Both the position numbers and the translations under genes were made by a program. 64,000 bases of DNA from Microbacteriaceae bacterium (GTDB taxonomy: Bacteria > Actinomycetota > Actinomycetes > Actinomycetales > Microbacteriaceae). This document shows positions 29,345-40,537 of the stretch, piece after piece. The stretch covers positions 1 through 64,000 of the forward strand of contig JAODAR010000011.1 in assembly GCA_025463545.1 (NCBI GenBank), in the 5' to 3' direction. The stretch's first letter is position 1. Every line of letters starts with the position of its first letter. The notes beneath the pieces were generated by a model. It saw only the letters and a list, made by a program, of their open reading frames with translations. It ran no database searches and was not told where the DNA came from.

Positions 29345-30802
29345 TCAGATCGCGAACGGGCGGTCTGACGGCTTCACCGGGGCGGGAAGCAGGGTCTCGC
29401 CTTCGAGATAACGGTCGACTGCTGCCGCAGCGGCACGTCCCTCAGCGATCGCCCAGACGATGAGCGACTGGCCGCGGCCGGCGTCCCCGGCGACGAAGAC
29501 GCCTTCCTGGCTGGTCTGGTAATCGCCGTCACGTTCGACATTACCCCGCTCGTCGAACGGCAGCTCCAGCTGGTTCGCAAGTTCCTGCGACTCCGGGCCG
29601 GTGAACCCGAGCGCCAGGAGCACCAGGTCGGCCGGAATCTCCCGTTCGGTGCCGGCTTTGGGCACGCGCCGGCCGTCGAGGTACTCGGTCTCCGCCACCC
29701 GGATCGCACGGACTTCGCCGGCGTCGTTGGCGAGGAACTCGACGGTCGACGCGAGGAACTGGCGGGTGCCGCCTTCCTCGTGCGCGCTCGACATCTCGAA
29801 CAGGGTCGGCGCCATCGGCCAGGGCTGGTGATCCGGGCGGGACGTGCCTGGCTGCTTTCCGATGGCGAGGTTGGTGACGGATGCCGCGAACTGGCGGTGC
29901 GCGGTGCCGATGCAGTCCGCCCCGGTGTCACCGCCCCCGAGCACGACGACATGTTTGCCCTCAGCCGTGATCTGGCTGCTGATCGTGTCCCCTGCGCCGG
30001 CCTTGTTCTGCTGCACCAGGTATTCCATGGCGAAGTGCACACCCGGCAGGTCCCGGCCCGGGATCGGAAGGTCGCGGGGCACCATGGCCCCGGTGGCCAC
30101 GACGACGGCATCGTAACGGGCGCGCAGGTCGTCCCAGGTGATGTCCACGCCGATGTTCACGCCGGCACGGAAGCGGGTTCCCTCGGCGGTCATCTGGGCG
30201 AGGCGTAGCTCGAGGTGCTTCTTCTCCATCTTGAAATCAGGGATGCCGTAGCGCAGCAGGCCACCGATGCGGTCGTCGCGTTCGAACACGGCCACGGTGT
30301 GGCCCGCGCGGGTCAACTGCTGAGCGGCGGCGAGGCCGGCGGGGCCGGAGCCGACGACAGCGACGGTCTTGCCGGTGAGGCGGCCGGGCGGCTGCGGCTG
30401 CACCCATCCGTTGGCGAATGCGTTGTCGATGATGGAGACTTCGACCTGCTTGATCGTGACCGCGGGCTGGTTGATGCCGAGCACGCAGGCGGACTCGCAC
30501 GGCGCCGGGCACAGCCGCCCGGTGAACTCGGGAAAGTTGTTAGTGGCGTGCAGTCGTTCGATGGCCTCGTGGCCGTCGCCCCGCCAGGTGAGGTCGTTCC
30601 ACTCCGGGATCAGGTTGCCGAGCGGGCAGCCCTGGTGGCAGAACGGGATGCCGCAGTCCATGCAGCGGCCGGCCTGGCGCTTCAGCACGGCGGAGTCGCC
30701 GGCCTCATAAACCTCTTTCCAGTCCATCAGGCGCACCGACACCGGTCGTCTCGCCGGGAGCTCGCGCTCCGTGGTCTTCAGGAACCCTTTCGGATCAGCC
30801 AT
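29345..30802 (-). CDS. gltD: glutamate synthase small subunit
   Basis: The 485-aa NADPH-oxidising subunit that delivers electrons to GltB for glutamate synthesis from glutamine and 2-oxoglutarate. N-terminal [4Fe-4S] cysteines are in [16 protein letters not shown] and [12 protein letters not shown]. The FAD dinucleotide motif is [15 protein letters not shown] and the NADPH motif is [14 protein letters not shown]. The C-terminal FAD segment [23 protein letters not shown] is also present. Its ATG lies eight bases inside the end of gltB, so translation is coupled and the two subunits should be made in equal amounts. Confidence 0.97.
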   Translation of the reverse strand: MADPKGFLKTTERELPARRPVSVRLMDWKEVYEAGDSAVLKRQAGRCMDCGIPFCHQGCPLGNLIPEWNDLTWRGDGHEAIERLHATNNFPEFTGRLCPAPCESACVLGINQPAVTIKQVEVSIIDNAFANGWVQPQPPGRLTGKTVAVVGSGPAGLAAAQQLTRAGHTVAVFERDDRIGGLLRYGIPDFKMEKKHLELRLAQMTAEGTRFRAGVNIGVDITWDDLRARYDAVVVATGAMVPRDLPIPGRDLPGVHFAMEYLVQQNKAGAGDTISSQITAEGKHVVVLGGGDTGADCIGTAHRQFAASVTNLAIGKQPGTSRPDHQPWPMAPTLFEMSSAHEEGGTRQFLASTVEFLANDAGEVRAIRVAETEYLDGRRVPKAGTEREIPADLVLLALGFTGPESQELANQLELPFDERGNVERDGDYQTSQEGVFVAGDAGRGQSLIVWAIAEGRAAAAAVDRYLEGETLLPAPVKPSDRPFAI

Positions 30803-33800
30803 TGGTTACCTCCAGGATGCGGGTCCAGACGATGTCGCCGTCGGGGTCGAGGCCCTCGTCGACGGCGGTCTGCCTGGTCGCCAGGACGGCCGCGAAGTCG
30901 CGCGGGAGTACCTTGACGAAGTCGGTCAGTGTGGTGTCGAGGTCGGCGAGCAGGCGCGCTGCCAGTGCCGACTCGGTTTGTGCGACATGCTGTTCGAGCA
31001 GATCGCGGACGATTTCGCGGTCGGCGCTGCCGAGCGGCAGTAGTTCGAGCTCGCCGGACTCCAGGGATTCCCGGTTCACTGCCTCGGTGCGCAGCTTGTA
31101 GACGTACGCGGTGCCGCCGGACATGCCGGCACCGAGGTTGCGGCCGGTGCTGCCGAGGATCACGGCGAGGCCGCCGGTCATGTATTCGAGGGCGTGGTCA
31201 CCGACCCCCTCAACCACGGCCGTTGCGCCGGAGTTTCGCACCAGGAAGCGTTCGCCCACGATGCCGCGGATGAACATGCTGCCCTGCGTGGCGCCGTAGC
31301 CGATCACGTTGCCGGCGATCACATTGCGTTCGGCGGCGAACACGCTGTTCCGGTCCGGACGCACAATGATGGAGCCGCCGGAGAGGCCCTTCCCCACGTA
31401 GTCGTTGGAGTCTCCCTCCAGCCGCAGCGTGATGCCGCTCGGAAGGAAAGCACCGAGGGACTGGCCGGCGCTGCCGGTGAGCGTGATGTCGATCGACCCG
31501 GCCGGCAGCCCGTTCACGCCGTGCCGGAGGGTGACCTCGTGGCCGAGCATGGTGCCCACCGCACGTTCGGTGTTGCGGATCGGCAGCGCAATGTCGACGT
31601 GGCCGCCGTGCTCGAGCACGTTGATGCTCCGGAGGATGAGCTCATTGTCGAAGTGCTCGGCGAGTTCGTGCTCCTGTGAGCGCCCGGACTTGCGGGGCTC
31701 GGATTCGGCGAAGTCCGGGCCGACCAGGATCGGCGCCAGGTCGAGGCCTGAGGCTTTCCAGTGGCCGAGCGCCCGGTTGACGTCGAGCATCTCGCGGTGG
31801 CCGACGGCTTCCTCGAGACTGCGGAAGCCGAGCTCGGCAAGGTACTCACGCACCTCCTGGGCGATGAACTCAAAGAAGTTGACCACATAGTCGGCCTTGC
31901 CGGAGAAACGCTTGCGGAGCTCCGGGTTCTGCGTCGCGACGCCGACCGGGCAGGTGTCAAGGTGACACACGCGCATCATGATGCAACCTTCGACGATGAG
32001 CGGCGCGGTCGCGAAGCCGAATTCCTCCGCCCCCAGCAGTGCGCCGATGATGACGTCACGGCCCGTCTTCAGCTGGCCGTCGACCTGCACGACCACTCGG
32101 TCCCGCATCCCGTTGAGCATCAGCGTCTGCTGGGTCTCGGCGAGGCCGAGCTCCCACGGCGTCCCCGCGTGCTTGAGCGAGTTGAGCGGGCTGGCACCGG
32201 TTCCGCCGTCATGGCCGGAGACCAGGATCACATCGGACAACGCCTTCGCGACGCCGGCAGCGACGGCGCCGATCCCGGACTGGCTGACCAGCTTGGTGTG
32301 GATTCGGGCCTTGGGGTTGGCGCGCTTGAGGTCGAAGATCAGTTGCTTGAGATCTTCGATCGAATAGATGTCGTGGTGCGGGGGCGGGGAGATAAGCCCG
32401 ACCCCGGCCGTGGCGTGGCGGGTCCTCGCCACCCACGGGTACACCTTCGTCGGCGGCAGTTGACCGCCCTCCCCCGGCTTGGCGCCCTGGGCGAGCTTGA
32501 TCTGGATGTCGTCGGCGTGGGTCAGGTACATGCTGGTGACCCCGAACCGGCCGGACGCGACCTGCTTGACGGCGCTGCGCCGTTCGGGGTCGAGGAGGCG
32601 CTCGAGGTCTTCCCCGCCTTCACCGGTGTTGGACTTGCCGCCCAGCCGGTTCATCGCGATCGCGAGCGTCTCGTGCGCTTCCTGGGAGATGGAGCCGTAG
32701 CTCATCGCCCCGGTGGAGAAGCGCTTCACGATTGACGCGACGGATTCCACCTCGTCGAGCGGAACGCTCGGTCGGGCGCCGGTGTTCAGCCGGAACATTC
32801 CGCGCAGCGTCATCAGGCTCGCTGCCTGGTCGTCGACCAGTTTGGTGTACTCCCGGAAAACGTCGTAGCGGCGGGTGCGGGTGGAATGCTGCAGCCGGAA
32901 CACGGTCTCAGGGTTGAACAGGTGCGGGGAACCATCGCGGCGCCACTGGTACTCGCCACCGGTGGTGAGGTGCTCGTGCGCGGTCACCGCGGGGTCCTCC
33001 GGGTAGGCGTAGGTGTGTCGGGCCAGGTTCTCAGCGGCGATGACGTCGAGGCCGACACCGCCGAGCTTGCTGGTGGTTCCGGTGAAGTACTTGTCAACGA
33101 AGGCGTGGCTGAGGCCGACGGCTTCGAACGCCTGTGCGCCCGCGTAGGACGAGACGGTCGAGATGCCCATCTTCGACATGATTTTCAGCACGCCCTTGCC
33201 GAGCGCCTTGATCACGTTGTGCACCGCCTGCTCGGGCGTGATTCCGGTGATGTGGCCGCTGCGCACGAGGTCCTCGCAGGTTTCCATGGCCAGGTACGGG
33301 TTGACTGCGGATGCCCCGTACCCGATCAGCAGGGCGACGTGGTGGACTTCGCGCACATCGCCGGCTTCGACGACGATGCCCACCTTCATCCGGGTCTCGG
33401 TGCGGATCAGATGGTGGTGCACGGCGGCGATCATGAGCAGCGACGGGATCGGCGCGAGGTCCTTGTTGGAGTCCCGGTCCGACAGCACGATGATGTGGGC
33501 ACCGGCTTCGATGGCGTCGTCGACCTCTGCGCAGATGGCCTCGATGCGGTAGGCGAGTGCGTTGGGGCCTTCGTCGAACCGGTACAGGCCTCGCACGGTA
33601 TGGGTGATGCGACTGCCGGGCGCCGTGTCGATGTGCTGGATCTTGGCCAGTTCATCGTTGTCGATCACCGGGAAGTCGAGCACCACCTGCCGGGCGTGCT
33701 CCGGGCCGGCCACCAGCAGGTTGCGCTCGGGCCCGAGGCCCAGTTTCAGCGAGGTGACGACTGCTTCCCGGATCGAGTCCAGCGGCGGGTTGGTGACCTG

Positions 33801-35399
33801 CGCGAACTGCTGGGTGAAGTAGTCGAACAGCAGCCGGGGTCGTTCGCTGAGCACGGCAATCGGGGTGTCGCTGCCCATCGCGCCGAGCGGCTCGGCGCCG
33901 GTGCGCGCCATCGGGCCGAGCAGGATGCGCACTTCCTCCTGCGTGTAGCCGAAGGTGCGCTGGCGCCGTACAACGGATGCCGGCGGGTGCACGATGTGTT
34001 CCCGCTCCGGCAGGTCCTTCAGGTTGATCCGACCGGCGTCCAGCCAGTCACCCCACGGTTCACTGGCGGCGAGCTCGGCCTTGATCTCATCGTCTTCAAT
34101 CAGCCGGCCGGCCACGGTGTCGACGAGGAACATCTTGCCAGGGCGCAGGCGGCCCTTTCGCACAACCCGGCTGGGGTCGATGTCCAGGACGCCGATCTCG
34201 CTGGCCAGAACGACCAGTCCGTCGTCGGTGATGAGGTAGCGGCCGGGGCGCAGACCGTTGCGGTCGAGCGTGGCGCCGACCAGGGATCCGTCGGTGAAGA
34301 CGATCGCGGCGGGCCCGTCCCATGGCTCCATGAGCATCGAGTGGTACTCGTAGAAGGCGCGCCGTTCGGGGTTCAGGTCGGGCTGGTTCTCCCACGCTTC
34401 CGGGACCATCATCATCACGGCGTGCGGCAGACTGCGCCCGGACAGGGAGAGCAGTTCCACGACCTCGTCGAACGAGGCGGAGTCGCTGGCGCCGGGGGTG
34501 ACGATGGGGAGGAGCGGGGCGAGGTCGCCGAGGAGCTCGGATTCCAGCTGGGACTGGCGCGCGCGCATCCAGTTCCGGTTGCCCTGCACGGTGTTGATTT
34601 CACCGTTGTGGGCGATCATCCTGAACGGCTGGGCGAGCGGCCAGGACGGGAACGTGTTGGTGGAGTAGCGGGAGTGCACGAGCGCGAGGGTGGAGGTGAA
34701 TCGCTCGTCGGAGAGGTCGGGGTAGAACGGCTCAAGCTGGAGCGTGGTGACCATCCCCTTGTAGACCAGGGTGCGGCAGGACAGCGAGGCGAAGTACACC
34801 TCGAGTTCACGCTCGGCGCGCTTCCGCAGCCGGAATGCCTGGCGGTCGAGGGCGATGCCGCTCACCGGCTGCCCGCTGGTCTCGGTGTGGGTGCTCTGCA
34901 CGAACAACTGCTGGATAGCCGGCATGGCGGCCCTGGCAAGGTTTCCGACCTGGTCCGGGCGCACCGGCACCTCCCGCCAGCCGAGCACGGTGAGACCTTC
35001 GGCCTCGGCGATACCGGCGAGTGAGCGCTTGACCGCGCTGCGCGAGGTCGGGTCGGTGGGAAGGAACACGTTGCCGACGGCGAAGCAGCCGGGTGCCGGC
35101 AGGGGGAACTCGGTGACGGCGCGGAAGAAGGCGTCGGGGATTTGGGTGATGATGCCGGCGCCGTCGCCGGTGCCAGCGTCGGAGCCGACGGCTCCGCGGT
35201 GTTCGAGGTTGCGGAGGGCGCCGAGCGCTGCGGTGATGATGTCGTGCCCTGGCTTGCCGCGCAGGGTGGCGACCATGGCGAGGCCGCAGGCGTCACGTTC
35301 GTCAGCGGGGTCGTACAGGCCCTGCTTGGCGGGCGCGCTGCCGAAACGCGCGAATGGCGATGTCAGCGCGCTTGCCGGGGCTGTTCGGTTTTCTGCCAT
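30795..35399 (-). CDS. gltB: glutamate synthase large subunit
   Basis: The 1534-aa subunit has an N-terminal type II glutamine amidotransferase. The mature N-terminus would be Cys38 in [19 protein letters not shown], so residues 1-37 form a propeptide. The central domain and FMN-binding domain follow. The latter includes [32 protein letters not shown] and [11 protein letters not shown]. The [3Fe-4S] ligands are in [20 protein letters not shown], and a C-terminal right-handed beta-helix has glycine-rich turns ([42 protein letters not shown]). The ATG start is about 124 bases past the lgt stop, a gap that holds only a weak hairpin. Confidence 0.97.
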   Translation of the reverse strand: MAENRTAPASALTSPFARFGSAPAKQGLYDPADERDACGLAMVATLRGKPGHDIITAALGALRNLEHRGAVGSDAGTGDGAGIITQIPDAFFRAVTEFPLPAPGCFAVGNVFLPTDPTSRSAVKRSLAGIAEAEGLTVLGWREVPVRPDQVGNLARAAMPAIQQLFVQSTHTETSGQPVSGIALDRQAFRLRKRAERELEVYFASLSCRTLVYKGMVTTLQLEPFYPDLSDERFTSTLALVHSRYSTNTFPSWPLAQPFRMIAHNGEINTVQGNRNWMRARQSQLESELLGDLAPLLPIVTPGASDSASFDEVVELLSLSGRSLPHAVMMMVPEAWENQPDLNPERRAFYEYHSMLMEPWDGPAAIVFTDGSLVGATLDRNGLRPGRYLITDDGLVVLASEIGVLDIDPSRVVRKGRLRPGKMFLVDTVAGRLIEDDEIKAELAASEPWGDWLDAGRINLKDLPEREHIVHPPASVVRRQRTFGYTQEEVRILLGPMARTGAEPLGAMGSDTPIAVLSERPRLLFDYFTQQFAQVTNPPLDSIREAVVTSLKLGLGPERNLLVAGPEHARQVVLDFPVIDNDELAKIQHIDTAPGSRITHTVRGLYRFDEGPNALAYRIEAICAEVDDAIEAGAHIIVLSDRDSNKDLAPIPSLLMIAAVHHHLIRTETRMKVGIVVEAGDVREVHHVALLIGYGASAVNPYLAMETCEDLVRSGHITGITPEQAVHNVIKALGKGVLKIMSKMGISTVSSYAGAQAFEAVGLSHAFVDKYFTGTTSKLGGVGLDVIAAENLARHTYAYPEDPAVTAHEHLTTGGEYQWRRDGSPHLFNPETVFRLQHSTRTRRYDVFREYTKLVDDQAASLMTLRGMFRLNTGARPSVPLDEVESVASIVKRFSTGAMSYGSISQEAHETLAIAMNRLGGKSNTGEGGEDLERLLDPERRSAVKQVASGRFGVTSMYLTHADDIQIKLAQGAKPGEGGQLPPTKVYPWVARTRHATAGVGLISPPPHHDIYSIEDLKQLIFDLKRANPKARIHTKLVSQSGIGAVAAGVAKALSDVILVSGHDGGTGASPLNSLKHAGTPWELGLAETQQTLMLNGMRDRVVVQVDGQLKTGRDVIIGALLGAEEFGFATAPLIVEGCIMMRVCHLDTCPVGVATQNPELRKRFSGKADYVVNFFEFIAQEVREYLAELGFRSLEEAVGHREMLDVNRALGHWKASGLDLAPILVGPDFAESEPRKSGRSQEHELAEHFDNELILRSINVLEHGGHVDIALPIRNTERAVGTMLGHEVTLRHGVNGLPAGSIDITLTGSAGQSLGAFLPSGITLRLEGDSNDYVGKGLSGGSIIVRPDRNSVFAAERNVIAGNVIGYGATQGSMFIRGIVGERFLVRNSGATAVVEGVGDHALEYMTGGLAVILGSTGRNLGAGMSGGTAYVYKLRTEAVNRESLESGELELLPLGSADREIVRDLLEQHVAQTESALAARLLADLDTTLTDFVKVLPRDFAAVLATRQTAVDEGLDPDGDIVWTRILEVTNG

Positions 35400-35456
35400 C
35401 TGCTGTCCTCACATAGTGATTGGCACGCAGGGACGACATTGGCCCGCTCAAGGGGT

Positions 35457-35500
35457 GTACAACACGGCTCGACGTCGATGACGGGGCTGAGGCCGTGTAC
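35457..35500 (-). terminator. weak hairpin after lgt
   Basis: GTACAACACGGC and GCCGTGTAC form an imperfect inverted repeat with a two-base bulge between the lgt stop and gltB start. There is no T run. It may attenuate or stabilise the lgt 3' end rather than stop transcription. Confidence 0.3.
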
Positions 35501-35523
35501 AGGATCGTGGGGGTTACCGGGGC

Positions 35524-36540
35524 CTAGACGTGCGAGTCGCCTGGGCTTGTGGCGAGGGACTCGTCCGACGCGCGTGATCCCAGTGCTTCATCGCCCTGAT
35601 CGAGATCGCCCGAATCGGTGTCGTCAGATTCTACATCAGGGTCGGGGGCAATCCATTCCCGGCCGGGAACGTAGGGGCTGAGCTCGGCGCCGGGGTGGCG
35701 CTTCCGCTGCACCAGGATGATCGCGATGCCGATCAGGATGGCGGCGAATGACGCCCAGACGTTGGTGCGGATGCCGAAGAAGATCTCACTCGGGTCGACC
35801 CGGATCGACTCGAAGAAGCTGCGGCCGATGCCGTACCAGACCAGGTAGACGCCGAACGCCTTACCCCAGCGCAGGGTGAGCTTGCGCTCGAGGAACAGGA
35901 TCACGGCGACACCGACCAGGTTCCAGATGATCTCGTAGAGGAAGGTGGGGTGGAACAGTGTTCCGGCCGGAAGCCCGACCGGGAAGGCAGGGTTGTCGGA
36001 TTCGATCTGCAGCCCCCACGGCAGTGTTGTGGGCAGGCCGAACAGTTCATGGTTGAACCAGTTGCCGAGGCGCCCCGTGGCCTGGGCGAGCAGCATGCCG
36101 GGAGCCAGGGCGTCGGCGAATGACCAGAAGCGGATGCCGGTGAGCCGGCATCCGATGTAAGCGCCGATTCCGCCACCGATCAGTGACCCGAAGATGGCGT
36201 TGCCGCCCTCCCAGATGTACAGCGTGCGCAACAGATCCGCGCCGTCGTAGAAGTAGTCGCCGGGGTGGGTGAACACGTGGTACGCGCGGGCGCCGATGAT
36301 GCCGAGCGGAACGGCCCACAGGATGATGTCGAGTACCACGCCCGGCTCCGCACCGCGCTTGGTCAGGCGGCGGCTGGTCATGATGGTGGCCGCGATGATG
36401 CCCGCCAGGATGCAGAGCGCATAGGCGTGGATACGGAACGGGCCGAGGTCGAAGTAGCTCCAGTCGGGGCTGGGGATACTGAGGTGCACGGATGCCGGGA
36501 TCATGGACACCAACGACGCTGACGCTGACACGTAGTTCAT
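35524..36540 (-). CDS. lgt: prolipoprotein diacylglyceryl transferase
   Basis: Transfers diacylglyceryl from phosphatidylglycerol to the lipobox Cys of prolipoproteins in the plasma membrane. The 338-aa protein has seven hydrophobic segments and the signature stretches HAYALCILAGIIA, GARAYHVFTHPGDYF, EGGNAIFGSLIGGGIGAYI and GRLGNWFNHELFG (residues 156-168). The C-terminal 50 residues are acidic and hydrophilic (DPDVESDDTDSGDLDQGDEA), an actinobacterial extension. I chose the ATG preceded by GAAAGG; an upstream start adds 19 basic residues. It lies downstream of trpA and could serve the lipoprotein gene at 13.3 kb among many others. Confidence 0.92.
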   Translation of the reverse strand: MNYVSASASLVSMIPASVHLSIPSPDWSYFDLGPFRIHAYALCILAGIIAATIMTSRRLTKRGAEPGVVLDIILWAVPLGIIGARAYHVFTHPGDYFYDGADLLRTLYIWEGGNAIFGSLIGGGIGAYIGCRLTGIRFWSFADALAPGMLLAQATGRLGNWFNHELFGLPTTLPWGLQIESDNPAFPVGLPAGTLFHPTFLYEIIWNLVGVAVILFLERKLTLRWGKAFGVYLVWYGIGRSFFESIRVDPSEIFFGIRTNVWASFAAILIGIAIILVQRKRHPGAELSPYVPGREWIAPDPDVESDDTDSGDLDQGDEALGSRASDESLATSPGDSHV

Positions 36541-36651
36541 ACCTTTCGTTGTGACACCAGTCACTCGGGTGAGGCGGCGGTGGACCGCCTCGGTCAACTT
36601 ACCCTAAATCGCTGGGGCCGCGAGGCCGAAGCGAGGGCAGAAGCGGTGCGG

Positions 36652-37530
36652 CTACGCGGTCTTGACGACGTCCCGCGCACCGGCGGCGAGCTGCGCAGCC
36701 AGAGCGCCGACAGCGTCGACTCCCCCGTCCGCCAGGGCCTTCACGAGCGCCGAACCGACGATCGCGCCGTCGGCATAGCCGAGTATCTCCCGCACCTGTT
36801 CGGCGGTGGAGATACCGAGGCCCACGCAGGCGCTCGTCGACCCGGCGGCACGCAGCCGTTGGATGAGCTCCCGGGCGGCCGTGTCCACGTCGCTCCTGGC
36901 GCCGGTGATGCCCATGGTGGAGACCGCGTAGACGAACCCGCGGCTGGCGTCGACGGCCTGTCGGAGCCGGGCGTCGGACGACGATGGCGCGGCGAGGAAG
37001 ACCCGGTCGAGTCCGGTGCGCTCGCTCGCGGACAGCCAGTCGACAGCCTCGTCGGGGATGAGGTCGGGGGTGATCAGGCCGGCGCCGCCGGCGGCGAGGA
37101 GGTCATCGGCGAACCGGTCGGCCCCGTACTGCACCACCGGGTTCCAGTACGTCATCACGAGGATCGGCGCGTCGGTCTGGGCCGTGATGGCACGCACGGC
37201 CTCGAACCCATGCCGTAGCCGGAATCCGTTGGCCAGGGCATGTTGCGTCGCCGCCTGGATCACCGGTCCGTCCATGACCGGGTCGGAATACGGCAGCCCG
37301 AGTTCGATGATGTCGACGCCGTTGGCCACGAGCGCAACGGCCGCGTCAATACTCGCGGACAGGCTCGGGAAACCCACCGGGAGGTAGCCGATCAGGGCGC
37401 CGCTCCCGGCGTCGCGACGGGCCGCGATGACACGTTCCACGGCGCTGGCCATCCTGGGGCTGGTGGCCCTGGGGCTGGTCGTCCTGGCGCGGGTGTTCGG
37501 CGCTTCGGTGTTCGGCGCTTCGGTGTTCAT
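36652..37530 (-). CDS. trpA: tryptophan synthase alpha chain
   Basis: Cleaves indole-3-glycerol phosphate to indole, which tunnels to TrpB. The 292-aa protein has the catalytic Glu in [21 protein letters not shown] and the second catalytic Asp in [20 protein letters not shown] is loop 6, and [10 protein letters not shown] and [12 protein letters not shown] are the phosphate-site turns. The N-terminus contains a repeat-derived extension of about 25 residues before [14 protein letters not shown], where the homologous part of TrpA begins. An ATG there is a possible alternative start, but the ATGA overlap with trpB favours the upstream start. Confidence 0.93.
   Translation of the reverse strand: MNTEAPNTEAPNTRARTTSPRATSPRMASAVERVIAARRDAGSGALIGYLPVGFPSLSASIDAAVALVANGVDIIELGLPYSDPVMDGPVIQAATQHALANGFRLRHGFEAVRAITAQTDAPILVMTYWNPVVQYGADRFADDLLAAGGAGLITPDLIPDEAVDWLSASERTGLDRVFLAAPSSSDARLRQAVDASRGFVYAVSTMGITGARSDVDTAARELIQRLRAAGSTSACVGLGISTAEQVREILGYADGAIVGSALVKALADGGVDAVGALAAQLAAGARDVVKTA
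37453..37529. repeat. 15-bp repeats in the trpA 5' coding end
   Basis: Two copies of CGGCGCTTCGGTGTT lie next to the trpA start and two of CCTGGGGCTGGTSGY a little inside. They give [12 protein letters not shown] and [11 protein letters not shown] in the protein. These units stand between the trpB-trpA overlap and the conserved TrpA fold. Confidence 0.8.
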
Positions 37531-38738
37531 GACTGTTGGGCGCCTTCGTCGAGCAGGTCGAAGTAGCGCCCCGCGGTTTCCATGTCCTTGTCACCGCGGC
37601 CGCTCAAGTTGACCAGGATGGTCGCGTCGGGGCCGAGCTCGCGGCCCAGTTCCAGCGTGCCGGCCAGCGCGTGGGCTGACTCGATCGCGGGGATGATGCC
37701 TTCTGTGCGGCTCAGCAGGCGGAACGCGTCCATCGCCGCGGCATCCGTCACAGGGCGGTAGGTGGCGCGGCCGAGACTCGACAGCCAGGAGTGCTCAGGG
37801 CCGACGCCCGGGTAGTCGAGGCCGGCGGAGATGGAGTGCGACTCGATGGTCTGGCCGTCTTCGTCCTGGAGCAGGAAGCTGCGGGCGCCGTGGAGCACAC
37901 CGGGGCGGCCCTTGGTGATGGTGGCGGCGTGCCGGGGGGTGTCGGTGCCTTCGCCGGCGGCTTCGAAACCGTAGAGTGCGACATCGGGGTCGTCGAGGAA
38001 GGCGTGGAAGATGCCGATCGCGTTGGACCCGCCGCCGACGCAGGCGGTCACAGCGTCGGGGAGGCGCCCGGTGAGTTCCAGCACCTGGGCGCGGGCTTCC
38101 TCGCCGATGATCTTCTGGAAGTCGCGCACCATGGCGGGGAACGGATGCGGGCCGGCGACGGTTCCGAAGATGTAGTTGGTGTTCTCGACGTTGGTGACCC
38201 AGTCGCGCATCGCGTCGTTGATGGCGTCTTTCAAGGTGCGGGAGCCGGTTTTGACGGCGACGACTTCCGCGCCGAGGAGGCGCATCCGAGCCACGTTCAG
38301 GGCCTGCCGCTCAGTGTCGACCTCGCCCATGTAGACAACACAATCCAAGCCGAACAGTGCGGCAGCGGTGGCGGTGGCCACGCCGTGCTGGCCGGCTCCG
38401 GTCTCGGCGATGACGCGGCTCTTGCCGATTCGCCGGGTGAGGAGCACCTGGCCGAGGACGTTGTTGATCTTGTGCGAGCCAGTGTGGTTGAGGTCTTCGC
38501 GCTTGAGGATCACCCGGGCGCCGCCGGCGTGCGCGGCGAAGCGGGGAACTTCGGTGATGATCGACGGTCGGCCGGTGTAGCTGCGGTGCAGTTCCATCAG
38601 TTCGGCCGCGAATGCGGGGTCTTGCTTCGCGATGGCATATTCGGCCGTGAGTTCGTCGAGGGCCGCGATCAGCGACTCGGGAACGAACCGGCCGCCGAAA
38701 TCGCCGAAGTAGGGGCCGGATTCGGTGCGCAGGGACAT
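37527..38738 (-). CDS. trpB: tryptophan synthase beta chain
   Basis: PLP enzyme joining indole and serine to make tryptophan. The 403-aa protein has [13 protein letters not shown], then [19 protein letters not shown] with the PLP-binding Lys, [21 protein letters not shown], and the phosphate-binding glycine loop [35 protein letters not shown] and [12 protein letters not shown] close the active site. The ATG follows the trpC stop without a gap (TAAATG) and its stop overlaps trpA, so all three are coupled. Confidence 0.97.
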   Translation of the reverse strand: MSLRTESGPYFGDFGGRFVPESLIAALDELTAEYAIAKQDPAFAAELMELHRSYTGRPSIITEVPRFAAHAGGARVILKREDLNHTGSHKINNVLGQVLLTRRIGKSRVIAETGAGQHGVATATAAALFGLDCVVYMGEVDTERQALNVARMRLLGAEVVAVKTGSRTLKDAINDAMRDWVTNVENTNYIFGTVAGPHPFPAMVRDFQKIIGEEARAQVLELTGRLPDAVTACVGGGSNAIGIFHAFLDDPDVALYGFEAAGEGTDTPRHAATITKGRPGVLHGARSFLLQDEDGQTIESHSISAGLDYPGVGPEHSWLSSLGRATYRPVTDAAAMDAFRLLSRTEGIIPAIESAHALAGTLELGRELGPDATILVNLSGRGDKDMETAGRYFDLLDEGAQQS

Positions 38739-39509
38739 TTATACCGCCAGGAACTCGGAGAGGGTGCGAATGGGGTCGTTCGTGACCAGCGCTTCGCCGA
38801 CGAGGACGACGTCGGCGCCGGCCGAACGATAGTGGGCGACATCCGCTGCAGTTTTCACAGCGGACTCGGCGACGCGGATGACGCCGGAGGGGATCTGGTC
38901 GGCCAGCGAGCCGAACAGGTCCTGGTCGAGGTCGAACGTCGACAGGTTGCGGGCGTTCACGCCCACCAGAACGGCGCCGACGTCGAGCGCGCGGCTGATC
39001 TCGTCTGCGCTGTGCGTTTCGACCAGCGCAGTCATCCCGAGTTCCCGCACCAGGTCGTGCAGGGAACTGAGGGTTTTCTGCTCGAGGGCGGCGACGATGA
39101 GCAGCACGAGGTCGGCGCCGGCGGCGCGGGCCTCGAACACCTGGTAGGGGTCGCCGATGAAGTCTTTGCGCAGCACCGGGATGTCGACGGCGGCGCGCAC
39201 CTGCTCGAGGTCAGCCAGCGACCCGCCGAACTTCCGGCCTTCGGTAAGCACGCTGATCGCGCTGGCGCCGCCGGACTGGTACGACGCGGCGAGGGCCGCC
39301 GGGTCAGCGATGTCGGCGAGCGGGCCGCGCGAGGGGCTGGAGCGCTTCACCTCGGCGATGATCTTCACGCCGGTCGCGGGGGCGAGCGCACGGAGCGCAT
39401 CGAGGGCCGGAGCCTGGGCGACGGCCGCTGCTTCGACGCTCTGGAATGGACGGATGAGTTGGCGGGCCTGGGCGTCGGCCATGGCTCCGGAGAGGAGTTC
39501 GGTCAGCAC
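38739..39509 (-). CDS. trpC: indole-3-glycerol phosphate synthase
   Basis: Ring-closing step that turns CdRP into indoleglycerol phosphate. The 256-aa TIM barrel has KIIAEVKRSSPSRGPLADI with the catalytic Lys, SVLTEGRKFGGSLADLEQVR, VLRKDFIGDPYQVFEARAAGADLVLLI, then VGVNARNLSTFDLD and AESAVKTAADV. It is a single-function TrpC without a TrpF fusion. The GTG start is 4 bases past the DUF6704 stop. Confidence 0.96.
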   Translation of the reverse strand: MLTELLSGAMADAQARQLIRPFQSVEAAAVAQAPALDALRALAPATGVKIIAEVKRSSPSRGPLADIADPAALAASYQSGGASAISVLTEGRKFGGSLADLEQVRAAVDIPVLRKDFIGDPYQVFEARAAGADLVLLIVAALEQKTLSSLHDLVRELGMTALVETHSADEISRALDVGAVLVGVNARNLSTFDLDQDLFGSLADQIPSGVIRVAESAVKTAADVAHYRSAGADVVLVGEALVTNDPIRTLSEFLAV

Positions 39510-39513
39510 CCGG

Positions 39514-39738
39514 TCAGTGACCCGTGCTGCTCGTGTTGGTGACGCCGTACCCGACGCGGCTCATGATCCAGCCGACGATGAGGCCGACCACCAGGAGGGC
39601 GGCTGCCGCCCACACCAGCCAGGCCAGCTCGAGGAAGAAGGCAACCGTGCCGATGACGAAGGCCACCAGCATTATCGTGACAGCGGTCCAAGACGCCGGT
39701 GAATGACCGTGGCCGGGTTCGGCTGACTCGATGCTCAT
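39514..39738 (-). CDS. DUF6704-like small membrane protein of the Trp operon
   Basis: A 74-residue protein with two hydrophobic stretches (TAVTIMLVAFVIGTVAFFLELAWL and VWAAAALLVVGLIVGWIMSRVGYG) and an N-terminal HGHSPASW motif that is characteristic of a small actinobacterial family found beside trpC. Function is unknown; conserved position suggests a link to tryptophan synthesis or its membrane context. GAAGGAGAACT before the ATG is a strong Shine-Dalgarno. Confidence 0.85.
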   Translation of the reverse strand: MSIESAEPGHGHSPASWTAVTIMLVAFVIGTVAFFLELAWLVWAAAALLVVGLIVGWIMSRVGYGVTNTSSTGH

Positions 39739-39777
39739 AGTTCTCCTTCAGGTGTTCAGGTACGGGGCCAAGTCTAG

Positions 39778-39825
39778 CGGTTCGGCGTCTGGCGGTTCGG
39801 CGTCTGGCGGTTCGGCGGGCGCCGG
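39778..39825. repeat. 15-bp tandem repeat after the Trp membrane-protein stop
   Basis: CGGTTCGGCGTCTGG occurs twice in perfect tandem, followed by a variant third copy (CGGTTCGGCGGGCGCCGG). It lies in the 88-base gap between the membrane-protein stop and the DUF6704 gene. The unit length equals those at the starts of trpA, trpE and treS. Confidence 0.85.
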
Positions 39826-39826
39826 C

Positions 39827-40537
39827 TCAGGCGGTGGGATCCTCGCCGCGGCTGAGGTCGTCCCAGTCGCCGATTGAATCCGACCGGGGCGCGGCTGGTT
39901 CGGCCGCGGGCGGTTCGGATTCGGGCTCGGATGCGCCATCGGAAACGGCTCCCGTTGCCGCTCCGGACCGAGTGTGCGCCGGGGAGTCGACGGGGGCGAG
40001 CCGCACGGCCTGGTAGCGCGTGGTCGGGCCGGGCCAGCGGTGCTGGGTCAGCAGCACCGCGATGCCGGCGGCAGTCATGACGCAGGCGGCGACCAGCGCC
40101 AGGTAAGGCCAGCCGCTGAGAGTGGCGCCGGCGACGCCGCCCTGGATCGACTCGTGGCCGGCGATGCCGGTCGCCGCGGTGACCGCTGCTGCGCTCGCGC
40201 CGGCCGGGTTGATGACCGCGGTGACCGCGGCGAGGAAGACGGAGACCCCGAGAAGCACCTCGAGCACGCCGAGGACGACCCGGATCACCCGACCCGCGAT
40301 GGTGAGCGCGCCGGCCAGGGCCAGCCCGGCCAGTGCCAACGCGGTCAGCGCGGGCGCAGCGGTGGAACCGGTCACGTCGAGGTGAGTGGTCGCGGTGCCC
40401 TGCAGGATGACGGTAGCGTCGACCCAGGTCTGGGTCCAGGCCAGCAGCGCGAGGGCGCTGGCGAGGATGATGGTGAGAACGATGACGAGCTTCGTCCGCC
40501 GCCCTCCGGCTGGCCGGGCCGGCGTTTCGGAGGACAC
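39827..40537 (-). CDS. Trp biosynthesis-associated membrane protein (Trp_oprn_chp)
   Basis: The 236-aa protein has four hydrophobic segments (LVIVLTIILASALALLAW near the start, then segments around residues 60-80, 85-110 and 140-165) and a hydrophilic Ser/Glu/Pro-rich C-tail containing PESEPPAAEPAAPRSDS. TWVDATV near the first segment and the operon position identify it as the actinobacterial TIGR02234-type protein found after trpE. A role in tryptophan transport has been guessed for the family but is not shown. Its GTG overlaps the trpE stop by one base. Confidence 0.88.
   Translation of the reverse strand: MSSETPARPAGGRRTKLVIVLTIILASALALLAWTQTWVDATVILQGTATTHLDVTGSTAAPALTALALAGLALAGALTIAGRVIRVVLGVLEVLLGVSVFLAAVTAVINPAGASAAAVTAATGIAGHESIQGGVAGATLSGWPYLALVAACVMTAAGIAVLLTQHRWPGPTTRYQAVRLAPVDSPAHTRSGAATGAVSDGASEPESEPPAAEPAAPRSDSIGDWDDLSRGEDPTA

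Noticed and set aside
32886..35024. 712-codon plus-strand open frame opposite gltB
   Set aside because: It mirrors GltB codons; composition is typical of antisense noise and no domain is visible.
37791..39542. 583-codon plus-strand frame opposite trpB and trpC
   Set aside because: Complement of conserved trp genes; no ribosome site and no recognisable protein.
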